Virus record (IMG/VR): IMGVR_UViG_3300035698_027913 | Location: 1-27,232 of that record | Strand: one strand, 5' to 3' | Length of the DNA: 27,232 bases | Source: a virus | Shown: one piece after another, positions 20,592 through 27,232 of the stretch | How positions within the stretch are numbered: position 1 is the first letter of the stretch | How the letters are laid out: each line of letters begins with the position of its first letter | Position numbers and translations under genes: made by a program | The notes under the pieces: generated by a model | Databases searched by the model: none | Told to the model about the DNA's origin: nothing | What the model saw: only the letters and a program-made list of their open reading frames with translations

Positions 20592-23166
20592 TAATGCCCT
20601 TGTCCTCCGGATCATCACAGACATTGAGGACATGGCCAATGACCTAAAGCGAATGGGAGTCCGTGTAGATGAATTCACAACCAAAGCTGAAAAGCAGGTG
20701 GATTCTCTAGGAGCAAAGTTCGCTAAAATCGGCCTTGCCATCCAAGGTGTGCGTGGGTCTATCGAAATGGTAGTGGGTGCAGTAAATCGCTTTATCAGTC
20801 CTGCAGCCAACCTGCAGGAAGCCATGCTGGGTGTTCAAAAAACAACAGGGCTCACCAATGCCGAGCTAAAAACTCTTGAGAGTCGCTTGGTAGGACTGTC
20901 CATCCAGACCGGTCAACCAGCTGAAGACCTGGCCCTAATCGCTGAACAGGCTGGCCAACTTGGGATCAAGGGTGTGAAGAATCTCGATGCATTCACACGC
21001 ACTGTTTCAAAAATGATCAAAACCACTGATCTTTCTGTCGAAGAAGCGGGATCAAGACTAGCCCAGCTTGCCAACCTCTATGATCAACCAATTACAGAAG
21101 TTGAAAAACTGGGGGATGTGATCAACGAGCTTTCCAACAACACCTCTGCTGGTGCGAGGGACATCGTGGAAGGCGTGAGAAGAATGGGGACTGAAGGAAA
21201 AGCCCTGGGCTTCACCTTCTCAGATATGGCCGGAATCTCAGCGACCCTCAAGGAAATGGGTATCGATGCTGAACGTGGTGGTACTGGTGTTCGAAATGTC
21301 ATGATGCGTCTCCAAACCCAATCCAAAGCCATTGCAAAGGACATGGGTGTCTCCCAGAAGGAGTGGGAGAAGATGATCTCTGATGATGGGAAACAAGCTC
21401 TCCTGGCTTACCTCGATGTGCTGAACAAAATGGATCAAGTCTCTCAGACTGGATCGGTAGCAAAAATATTTGGTATGGAGGGAGCACCTGCCATTAAAGG
21501 ACTCGCTGCAGATGTCGAAATGCTCCGGAGTAATATGGCAATGGCCAACGAGCAGTTCAGGACCGGTGGCTCACTGAATGCCGAGTTCAACAACATGATG
21601 CAGGGAATGAATGCCCAGGCATCCAGGTTCGGCCAGGGGCTCAAAGCAATTCTGATCGGCTGGGGCAACGTTGCCCTCCCCTATCTAACTGAAGCTTTTA
21701 GATGGCTTGCTGACAATGTTCATAGATCCGGTGAAGCAATCATGTGGGCCTGGAATATTCTGCGTCCATTCGCCTATGCTGTTGGTGCATACCTCGTGGT
21801 CGAAAAGTCTTGGATAGTCATACAGAAACTTCGAGTGCTTTGGACCCAGAGAGCGACGATTGCTCAAAAGGGCTTGAACTGGGCGATGAAAATGAATCCG
21901 ATCGGAATCATTGTAAGTGCAATCGCTCTCCTAGTTGGTGCTTTCCAGGCCTTTGGTGGGAATATGGGAAAAGTGAAATCCATGTTCATCGCCCTGTGGA
22001 TTACTATCAAGGATTTTGGGAAGAATTTCACCGCAATCTTTAACCTCATGTGGGTCCATTTTACCTCAGTGTTTCGAGGTATCTACTATGTGATCAGGGA
22101 ATTCGCCCAGAGGTTCCGAGAGATATTTGGAAGCATTGGTGACATGGCATCCGGATTCTGGATGATCGTCACTGGAGACTTTGATAAGGGCTGGGCAAAA
22201 ATGAAGTCCGGAGCAACAAATCTCGCTTCCTCCCTAGGTGACGGTTTTAAAGAGGGGCTTGGGCAATTGGGCAAGGACTACGTCGATGCTTTCAATCAAC
22301 TGAATTTCTCTGAGTCTGATAAAGCCTGGCATGAATTCGGTGTAATGTCCTGGTTCAAGGTGAAAGAAGGCATCGAACAGGCGTCAGCAGACAATCCTCC
22401 AGATATCAAACTCCCAACACTTGATGGTGGTGACAGTGAGAATCCCATCCCAGACCCAGAACTTGGACCCTGGGGGCAGAAGCTGGATCAGTTTGGGATA
22501 AAGGTTCAAAGTTTCTCTGCTTCAGCAAGGGATGCATTTGTGTCTCTTGGATCCAGTGCAATGAGCGCTGGTAAGATGGTCCAGAGCGCACTCGACCAGG
22601 CATCAAAAGCATTTCTTGATTATCTCTGGACGAATTACATCGCAAAGAAATTCATTCGGCAAAAGGAGCTGGTCGAGGACACTACTGCTACAGCTGTCGC
22701 TGTTGGGAACTCGGCCACGAGAACAACCGCCAATACTGTTGAAGCCGGAACAGGACTTCTATCGTCCGTTTCAGCAATTCCCTTTCCATTTAATATTGCT
22801 TTGATGATCGGGGGAATTGCGCTCCTGTTTAAGCTGATTTCTGGGATAAAAGGCAAAGCTAAAAAGGTCCCTGCAATGGCCACCGGTGGCGCAACCTTTG
22901 GACCCCAGCTTGTACTTGCCGGTGAAGGCACAGACCCTGTTGAGCTGTTTGCACCACAGAAAGATTTTCTCACCTATGCCAGGGAAGTATTGACCCCCAA
23001 AATATTGGCTCAAACACACGCTAAGCAGGGGCAAACCACTTCATTTGATGGTGTAAAGGAGCGTTTGGACAAACTAATAGGTTTGGTCTCCCAGGAGGCG
23101 AAGACAGTTGTCCGTGGCCGTGATATCCATTTGATACAAAGCAAAATGTCTCGGGGCCGGTTGTGA
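20581..23166 (+). CDS. tape measure protein (TP901-like, 861 aa)
   Basis: Residues about 70-400 match the TP901-family minor tail region: SPAANLQEAMLGVQKTTGLT, LVGLSIQTGQPAEDLALIAE, then DMAGISATLKEMGIDAERGG and MEGAPAIKGLAADVEMLRSN. Hydrophobic segments occur near the middle (MNPIGIIVSAIALLVGAFQA) and at about 735-755 (PFNIALMIGGIALLFKLIS), as expected for a protein that inserts into the host membrane at infection. It sets tail length; at about 0.15 nm per residue this predicts a tail of about 130 nm. The start overlaps the chaperone extension; the end overlaps the next gene by GTGA. Confidence 0.88.
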   Translation: MALDNALVLRIITDIEDMANDLKRMGVRVDEFTTKAEKQVDSLGAKFAKIGLAIQGVRGSIEMVVGAVNRFISPAANLQEAMLGVQKTTGLTNAELKTLESRLVGLSIQTGQPAEDLALIAEQAGQLGIKGVKNLDAFTRTVSKMIKTTDLSVEEAGSRLAQLANLYDQPITEVEKLGDVINELSNNTSAGARDIVEGVRRMGTEGKALGFTFSDMAGISATLKEMGIDAERGGTGVRNVMMRLQTQSKAIAKDMGVSQKEWEKMISDDGKQALLAYLDVLNKMDQVSQTGSVAKIFGMEGAPAIKGLAADVEMLRSNMAMANEQFRTGGSLNAEFNNMMQGMNAQASRFGQGLKAILIGWGNVALPYLTEAFRWLADNVHRSGEAIMWAWNILRPFAYAVGAYLVVEKSWIVIQKLRVLWTQRATIAQKGLNWAMKMNPIGIIVSAIALLVGAFQAFGGNMGKVKSMFIALWITIKDFGKNFTAIFNLMWVHFTSVFRGIYYVIREFAQRFREIFGSIGDMASGFWMIVTGDFDKGWAKMKSGATNLASSLGDGFKEGLGQLGKDYVDAFNQLNFSESDKAWHEFGVMSWFKVKEGIEQASADNPPDIKLPTLDGGDSENPIPDPELGPWGQKLDQFGIKVQSFSASARDAFVSLGSSAMSAGKMVQSALDQASKAFLDYLWTNYIAKKFIRQKELVEDTTATAVAVGNSATRTTANTVEAGTGLLSSVSAIPFPFNIALMIGGIALLFKLISGIKGKAKKVPAMATGGATFGPQLVLAGEGTDPVELFAPQKDFLTYAREVLTPKILAQTHAKQGQTTSFDGVKERLDKLIGLVSQEAKTVVRGRDIHLIQSKMSRGRL

Positions 23167-24791
23167 GTCTTCAAGTCACCATTAATGGAACTGATCGAAC
23201 CCGCTACGTTGAGAAGGAGGGGTTCCCTGAATTCTTCGAGGAGTCCTTGAAAGGTGAAGGGCATACAGAATACCAAGTAAAAGAGTTTGATCTACCACTA
23301 CGCACACAGGGATGGACAGCTTCCCAAGATGATGAGATAATTCTCAAAATCAGAGAAACTGGTGAGCATTTAATGAAGGGCAGAATCGACTCTATTGATA
23401 ACGTCCTAGCAGATGTTGTCACAGCCACAGTTTATCCGGAAGCGATTCTCCTAAAAGACACCAAGGTTGGATTTAAGAAGAATTTAAACGACTCGTCCTG
23501 GGTCGATGGTGATGCAGAGAACGACGATGACGATATTGTCCAAGACTTCAAGACGGATGGTATCGAGAATGTCCGAACCATCCTTGCAAAGGTTCTGCAG
23601 GACGTAAACCGGCAGAAAGGAACTTCCTTTTGGGTCGATGTCGAGAGCTGCCCCGACCCTCCAAGTGAGCATTCACAGAGAAACCGCTATATCGGTTCCG
23701 AACTCATGGCAGTTGAGAAGGAGGGCATTATTGGGATGCTCCTGGATGTTCTCTCAGGTGGGCTTGGAGATAATTTCGACGATTCTGTTTACTTTCGGTA
23801 CAATGGAGAGAACCTATTTCTGGTTCATCACGACGGCGGATTTCACCGACGTAAAATTTTAAACGAAGGACAGTGGGTTAATGTCTCCTTCTCAAAGACT
23901 TGGAAAATCCTTGGGACTGAATTCGGCTTTAATTTTGGCCGGATAAAGGTTCCCTCAGAGGATGTTTACATTCCCGTTCCCTCCATGATATCACGTTACT
24001 ATCTCTGCCAGGGCGGTGGCCTTGATCTACAGGAGGAGGCTACCTACTTCCCTGTTTGGCCATTCAATCAGTCCAAGCCCACTGAAGGGTTCATGGGAGC
24101 GGAACTGAATGACATAGCCTCGGAAAATCTCGGGAGTGTGAATTTCAGGGCTGAGTCATACTGCGATGAAAATGCGCTCTATGGGCCACTTATCCAGATG
24201 GCGATGGATACGGATACACGGAACACCTACATGCGTCTGGAAGCTCGCCGCCAAAACCGAATACGAAGAACAGCTTTCATCCTAGTGTTTGAGACAGCCT
24301 TCGATTTCAACTACGCTGCCCATTACCGAAATACATCTGCTAGCCAGATCATAAAGGACCTGGCCACCGTGACCGATCGCTGGTTTTTCGTCGATGGACA
24401 ATCTCGGCTCTGGTTTCTTCCACGAGGTGTCGGAAACGGAACCGTGGATATTCCTCGTACACGAGTTCTCTCTCTGAAGAAGAAAACCACCAAGATCGAT
24501 GATCTTAATTTTGATCTAAGCCGCTACGAGGAAGACAGAGATGGACGTGTGAATAGCTACGGCTTGAAGCTCCGCAAGAACGAGTACGAGGCTGTCAAAC
24601 GCATTCTGAAGGATCGCTACGAAAATAAGTCAGTCGTTTCCTACGACCTTGAAATACTTAACCCCTCCAATGACATACAGCTCATGAAGGAGCTTGCCAT
24701 TGGTGGAGAGTCGGGATACGGGACTATTGTGGAACGTGGCAAGGGTTTCCTGGAAAATATAATGACCTTAAGGACAGAGAAATATGTATAG
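23163..24791 (+). CDS. distal tail / tail-hub-like protein (542 aa)
   Basis: GTG start at 23163 in a GTGA overlap with the tape measure. The N-terminal region is beta-rich and begins SLQVTINGTDRTRYVEKEGF, like the tail-tip proteins that follow tape measures in siphophages; it continues with EYQVKEFDLPLRTQGW and VVTATVYPEAILLKDTKVGF. A middle segment has SEHSQRNRYIGSELMAVEKE and a long beta region; the last third is LRLEARRQNRIRRT-like strands and a helix-rich end (SRYEEDRDGRVNSYGLKLRK). No enzyme motif is evident. A hub or baseplate-like role is by gene order. Confidence 0.6.
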   Translation: MSLQVTINGTDRTRYVEKEGFPEFFEESLKGEGHTEYQVKEFDLPLRTQGWTASQDDEIILKIRETGEHLMKGRIDSIDNVLADVVTATVYPEAILLKDTKVGFKKNLNDSSWVDGDAENDDDDIVQDFKTDGIENVRTILAKVLQDVNRQKGTSFWVDVESCPDPPSEHSQRNRYIGSELMAVEKEGIIGMLLDVLSGGLGDNFDDSVYFRYNGENLFLVHHDGGFHRRKILNEGQWVNVSFSKTWKILGTEFGFNFGRIKVPSEDVYIPVPSMISRYYLCQGGGLDLQEEATYFPVWPFNQSKPTEGFMGAELNDIASENLGSVNFRAESYCDENALYGPLIQMAMDTDTRNTYMRLEARRQNRIRRTAFILVFETAFDFNYAAHYRNTSASQIIKDLATVTDRWFFVDGQSRLWFLPRGVGNGTVDIPRTRVLSLKKKTTKIDDLNFDLSRYEEDRDGRVNSYGLKLRKNEYEAVKRILKDRYENKSVVSYDLEILNPSNDIQLMKELAIGGESGYGTIVERGKGFLENIMTLRTEKYV

Positions 24792-25233
24792 AGGATCCGG
24801 ACCACCAGCGTTCCGGTGGAATAGACAGCTTTGGCAATTGCCCAGGGTACTCCGAAACGAGCGCAAAGAGAAGTACGACCCATTGTCAAAAATCTATGAG
24901 AACATAGATGAAGAGCTGATCCCTGGTGAACCCCGATTTCGGTTCCTGGGCGAGTATAAATTTGCTCCTATGTCATCCTCGCTTGTGGACGTCCTGATCA
25001 CCATTTATAACAGGGGGGGTACAATTCGCTGGATACCCCATTCCGACTTTTCCGTCGTTGCCTATGATGCAATCATTGAGTTGGTATCGCCTGAGCCGAA
25101 GGACGGTCTGAGCATGGTGGACCAAGTGGAACTCAAAATCAAATCAAAGAAACCGGTCAAGAAAATTCCGACCGTTGACAATATGCTGGGCTGTGTTCGG
25201 CTCACTCGAATCTGCGTAATTAATAATACTTGA
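24784..25233 (+). CDS. tail-tip protein, unknown function (149 aa)
   Basis: ATG 24784 lies 8 bases inside the end of the distal tail gene. A basic, Trp-containing N-terminus (FRWNRQLWQLPRVLRNERKE) precedes an acidic Pro-Gly turn (ELIPGEPRFRFLGEYKFAPM) and two strands (VDVLITIYNRGGTIRWIPHS, YDAIIELVSPEPKDGL). No named family. Its place between the tail hub and the fibre gene suggests a baseplate or fibre-adaptor part. The C-terminal region includes the short basic KIKSKKPVKKIPT stretch. Confidence 0.5.
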   Translation: MYRGSGPPAFRWNRQLWQLPRVLRNERKEKYDPLSKIYENIDEELIPGEPRFRFLGEYKFAPMSSSLVDVLITIYNRGGTIRWIPHSDFSVVAYDAIIELVSPEPKDGLSMVDQVELKIKSKKPVKKIPTVDNMLGCVRLTRICVINNT

Positions 25234-25243
25234 GAGGTGAATA

Positions 25244-26092
25244 ATGGCTGGAAGATTACCATTTGGAATATTTGGACAGGGAACGGATGAACTGATCGCC
25301 GGACTCGAAGTAACTATCAAACGTGATTCAGATGGAGCCGTTGTTGCCAGGACGCATAATCCTGGTGGTGGTGAACAGCAGATTGAGGACAATAACGACG
25401 GAACCTACTTTGTTGATAATCTTCCTACAGGTGATTACTCCATCTATGTCGGCAGCGACCTTGTTCCACAGGATGAGCTCTCTGGAATTCCTCACGTTTT
25501 GGCTAGCGATGTGACCGGTCACATTTCGGACGCATCAAAGCATCGAACCATCAACGATGCCAGTTCAGGGTCGACCGATCTGTGGTCTGCACAAAAGATT
25601 TCCCAGGAGCTGTCTGGCAAATCGTCTGCAGCTCACACCCATGCCGGTGTTTATGCAACGGCAAATCATAACCATGATTCAGCATACCTGAAACTATCAG
25701 ACGCATTTGCAACTACTCCTCTCTCCCAGGGGCAGGACATCATCGATTTCCTGATCCAGACTGCGAACTTCTCACTGGATGCAACAGATGGTCACCGGTT
25801 GAAGCTCACACAGTCCTTTGCTGATGAAACGATCCTGACAGATAATGCATCACTGTGTACCAACCTGGAAGCGCTCCAGTCAGCGATCTTAAATCGTGTG
25901 ACGGACATCCTTCAGATTAATCCAAGGGCTTCTACTCTAGATGCGGTTCAAGCCAACGAGGGAAAAGTGTACTACATCAAAAATATGCTCGCTACCTCAC
26001 CAAGAAGCTATGGTGTGTACATGATCATGGCGCACCCAGACGGAGGATATGCATCGGTGGAGATAGCAAAACTATCCGAAACGCCCCAGTAA
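25244..26092 (+). CDS. second tail fibre-like protein with HxH motif (282 aa)
   Basis: Leader TTGAGAGGTGAATAATG. Residues about 5-80 form a small beta-sandwich like a carboxypeptidase-regulatory domain: LIAGLEVTIKRDSDGAVVAR and NNDGTYFVDNLPTGDYSIYV. Residues about 120-160 have the fibre repeat with HxH sites (AAHTHAGVYATANHNHDSAY), which would be expected to bind metal in a trimer. The remainder is helical/strand (LSQGQDIIDFLIQTANFSL; LEALQSAILNRVTDILQINP) and ends MAHPDGGYASVEIAKLSETP. Last gene before the strong late terminator. It probably helps recognise the host, but no ligand can be named. Confidence 0.65.
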   Translation: MAGRLPFGIFGQGTDELIAGLEVTIKRDSDGAVVARTHNPGGGEQQIEDNNDGTYFVDNLPTGDYSIYVGSDLVPQDELSGIPHVLASDVTGHISDASKHRTINDASSGSTDLWSAQKISQELSGKSSAAHTHAGVYATANHNHDSAYLKLSDAFATTPLSQGQDIIDFLIQTANFSLDATDGHRLKLTQSFADETILTDNASLCTNLEALQSAILNRVTDILQINPRASTLDAVQANEGKVYYIKNMLATSPRSYGVYMIMAHPDGGYASVEIAKLSETPQ

Positions 26093-26116
26093 TACATCTT
26101 CATCCGCTGCCGCCAG

Positions 26117-26141
26117 AAGCTCAGGGACGCCTGAGCTTTTT
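26117..26141 (+). terminator. rho-independent terminator ending the late operon
   Basis: AAGCTCAGG pairs with CCTGAGCTT across a GACG loop (9-bp stem), followed by a five-base T-run. It begins 25 bases after the last fibre gene stop. Confidence 0.85.
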
Positions 26142-26253
26142 GGTCTTTATCATTGTTATTATTGATTATACACGGGATTACGCTTGATAACACTTTTTTC
26201 TCATTGCACATTCACACCAGCATGACGAAGGAAGCCCCAAAAGGAGAATCAAA

Positions 26254-26448
26254 ATGACAAACCCAACCACAACTCAGAACCCAAACATCCGGAGCACATA
26301 TTACGAATTGGGCGATAAGGTTGGAAAACTTGAGGGCCTAGCTTTGGAACTGCAGGACGACAAACTGATCGAGCTGAAACGCAAGGCAAACAAGCTGATG
26401 ATGGAGCTGAACGCCCACCTCGACGAGAACTATAAAGGCTGGGACTGA
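26254..26448 (+). CDS. small helical protein, unknown (64 aa)
   Basis: Excellent ribosome site AAAAGGAGAATCAAAATG. After a polar start the protein is a helical hairpin (YYELGDKVGKLEGLALELQD, LIELKRKANKLMMELNAHL). No family recognised. First of three small genes after the late terminator, so it needs its own promoter; I did not find a convincing -35/-10 pair in 26142-26253. Confidence 0.55.
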   Translation: MTNPTTTQNPNIRSTYYELGDKVGKLEGLALELQDDKLIELKRKANKLMMELNAHLDENYKGWD

Positions 26449-26450
26449 AA

Positions 26451-26657
26451 ATGAGCAAAGCCAAGACAACCCTGGAATCGTTGGAGAACCACCCAATGTG
26501 GCATCAAAACGATTACGATTACTTCATCAACAAAGGCTACGACCACGAGGATATCCTGGCCTTCTGGGATCGGGATCAAAAAGCCGGATGTGAGCCCTGC
26601 ACCTGGGAAGAAGAACCCACAGACATTGTGGGCGTATTATCCGGAATGCTGAAATAG
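26451..26657 (+). CDS. small acidic protein with GCEPC, unknown (68 aa)
   Basis: Starts 2 bases after the previous stop. Features: SLENHPMWHQNDYDYFINKG, YDHEDILAFWDRDQKAG, then GCEPCTWEEEP with two Cys three residues apart, and a short hydrophobic C-terminus (IVGVLSGMLK). The CxxC pair with nearby His (HEDI) could bind zinc, but only one pair is present. No family recognised. Confidence 0.5.
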   Translation: MSKAKTTLESLENHPMWHQNDYDYFINKGYDHEDILAFWDRDQKAGCEPCTWEEEPTDIVGVLSGMLK

Positions 26658-26671
26658 AGCGAGGAAACGAA

Positions 26672-26875
26672 ATGGCACAAAGAACTGACCTACCCGATGA
26701 ATTGAACCCAAAGTATATGTTCCAAACTACCGCCAACAAGATCCTCTCCCAGATAGCAAAGGGAAAGATAAACCCAATTGAGATGGCCAAGCGAGAACTC
26801 GCTGCCAGGGGATATGACGTTAATGGTGACTGGGTCGGATTTAAAAAAGCGGCAGCGCTTCTAAATATCTCCTGA
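26672..26875 (+). CDS. small helical protein, unknown (67 aa)
   Basis: GAGCGAGGAAACGAAATG gives a fair ribosome site. The core reads TTANKILSQIAKGKINPIEM, then AKRELAARGYDVNGDWVGF and a short helix. The ELAxRGxDxxGxWVGF pattern occurs in small proteins of phages and plasmids whose function I do not know. It ends 27 bases before the terminator stem. Confidence 0.5.
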   Translation: MAQRTDLPDELNPKYMFQTTANKILSQIAKGKINPIEMAKRELAARGYDVNGDWVGFKKAAALLNIS

Positions 26876-26901
26876 CATCGTCATGCTAAGCGAGTCAGTG
26901 G

Positions 26902-26930
26902 CCCTCGGATTTATCCCCGAGGGTTTTTTT
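26902..26930 (+). terminator. rho-independent terminator after the small-gene cluster
   Basis: CCCTCGG (26902-26908) pairs with CCGAGGG (26917-26923) across an 8-base loop, followed by seven T residues. Confidence 0.85.
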
Positions 26931-27050
26931 ATTACCATATTACTGCCATCAACAATAGATGGGGCTAAGAGTGCATCAAAATAGTATCAAAGAATTTGGC
27001 TTCTGGTGTCACCATTTGTCCAATTTACTCAAATTAGTGAATGGGCTATA
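26931..27050. other. non-coding, A+T-rich junction between phage genes and tRNA
   Basis: No gene of reasonable size is present in this 120-base stretch. It holds short symmetric pieces, TGGTGTCACCA (27004-27014) and AATTT-ACTC-AAATT near 27022-27035. These could belong to an attachment site or integrase arm region, but no second copy exists in the window, so no att site is called. Confidence 0.4.
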
Positions 27051-27082
27051 AAAAGAAAAACCCCTTGTAAAACAAGGGGTTT
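27051..27082 (-). terminator. rho-independent terminator of the tRNA gene
   Basis: On the minus strand AAACCCCTTGT pairs with ACAAGGGGTTT through a three-base loop (11-bp stem), followed by TTCTTTTT-like sequence. It begins 6 bases beyond the tRNA 3' end, so it ends tRNA transcription. Confidence 0.85.
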
Positions 27083-27088
27083 AGGGAG

Positions 27089-27162
27089 TGGGCCCACAGG
27101 GGCTTGAACCCCGAACCGACGGATTATGAGTCCGGCGCTCTAACCAATTGAGCTATGGGCCC
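27089..27162 (-). tRNA. tRNA with CAU anticodon (Met or Ile2)
   Basis: Minus strand, 74 bases. Acceptor GGGCCCA pairs with TGGGCCC, discriminator A. D-arm GCTC...GAGC with TTGGTTA loop; anticodon loop CTCATAA (anticodon CAT); T-arm CGGGG TTCAAGC CCCTG. The first anticodon-stem pair is a C.T mismatch. The CCA tail is not encoded (next bases CTC). The CAU anticodon may be elongator Met or lysidine-modified Ile2, which sequence alone does not settle. Its 3' end points to the phage genes, the usual arrangement for a phage that integrates into a tRNA. Confidence 0.93.
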
Positions 27163-27232
27163 TTTTTAATTAAGAATTGTAAATTATGAATGATAACTTT
27201 ACTGTTTAAAAATCGTGCATTACCATTCATGA
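27163..27232 (-). other. A+T-rich leader upstream of the tRNA
   Basis: Probable tRNA promoter region on the minus strand; TACAAT-like and TTATCA-like hexamers occur but not at a standard spacing. No gene is visible. Confidence 0.3.

Noticed and set aside
26154-26192. TGTTAT...ATAACA dyad upstream of the small-gene cluster
   Set aside because: Arms are 6 bases in an A+T-rich stretch, with no inner symmetry; probably chance.
27004-27014. Palindrome TGGTGTCACCA as att core
   Set aside because: No second copy in the window and no link to the tRNA 3' sequence; kept only as a note on the junction.
1-27232. CRISPR array, insertion sequence, rRNA or diversity-generating retroelement
   Set aside because: No spaced direct repeats, transposase, rRNA stretches, reverse transcriptase or template/variable repeat pair were seen.

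Overview
The window is the structural half, plus part of the early/replication block, of a tailed (probably siphovirus-like) bacteriophage. It most likely sits in a bacterial chromosome as a prophage, because its right edge meets a tRNA-CAU gene (27089-27162, minus strand) whose 3' end faces the phage genes. That tRNA does not encode CCA, and base composition is moderate. Neither fact identifies the host, and I see no lineage-specific marker. No integrase, repressor or classical endolysin is visible, and the left end of the element lies outside the window.

Layout. (1) 1-6777, plus strand: a tightly packed operon with many ATGA overlaps. It holds a truncated RecT/Bet annealase, a DUF1376-type replication protein, a RuvC-like resolvase, a ParB-methyltransferase fusion, a zinc ribbon, a Mu-gpF/SPP1-gp7-type minor head protein, a small protein with an SSB-like tail, and several unknowns. 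(2) 6840-8282, plus strand: an accessory pair, a Panacea/DUF4065 antitoxin-like protein and a Fic protein, behind an operator-like inverted repeat. (3) 8257-11303, minus strand: large terminase, small terminase, portal. (4) 11304-11450: the main divergent control region, containing a symmetrical 34-bp dyad over a promoter-like sequence. (5) 11451-15637, plus strand: XkdF-like protease/scaffold, major capsid, connectors, tail completion and terminator proteins, probable tail tube. (6) 15645-16893: membrane proteins and a DUF5675 protein, a probable lysis cassette. (7) 16907-20028: Ig-like and fibre proteins. (8) 20044-26092: tail-assembly chaperone with a likely -1 frameshift product, tape measure, distal tail proteins, a second fibre; ends at a strong terminator. 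(9) 26254-26875: three small unknown genes, a terminator, then a non-coding gap and the tRNA.

How the genes fit together: the left operon supplies recombination, replication and DNA modification. The divergent centre supplies packaging (leftward) and head/tail assembly (rightward). The Panacea-Fic pair looks like an acquired toxin-antitoxin or defence module inserted between the two blocks and convergent with the terminase.

The observations I rate highest are: the Panacea-Fic pair with its own operator candidate; the 34-bp dyad at the divergent centre; the T TTT TTC slippery site with a clean -1 extension reaching the tape measure; and a set of tail genes whose C-termini look like the first strands of Ig domains while other N-termini look like the remainder of such domains (split Ig domains).
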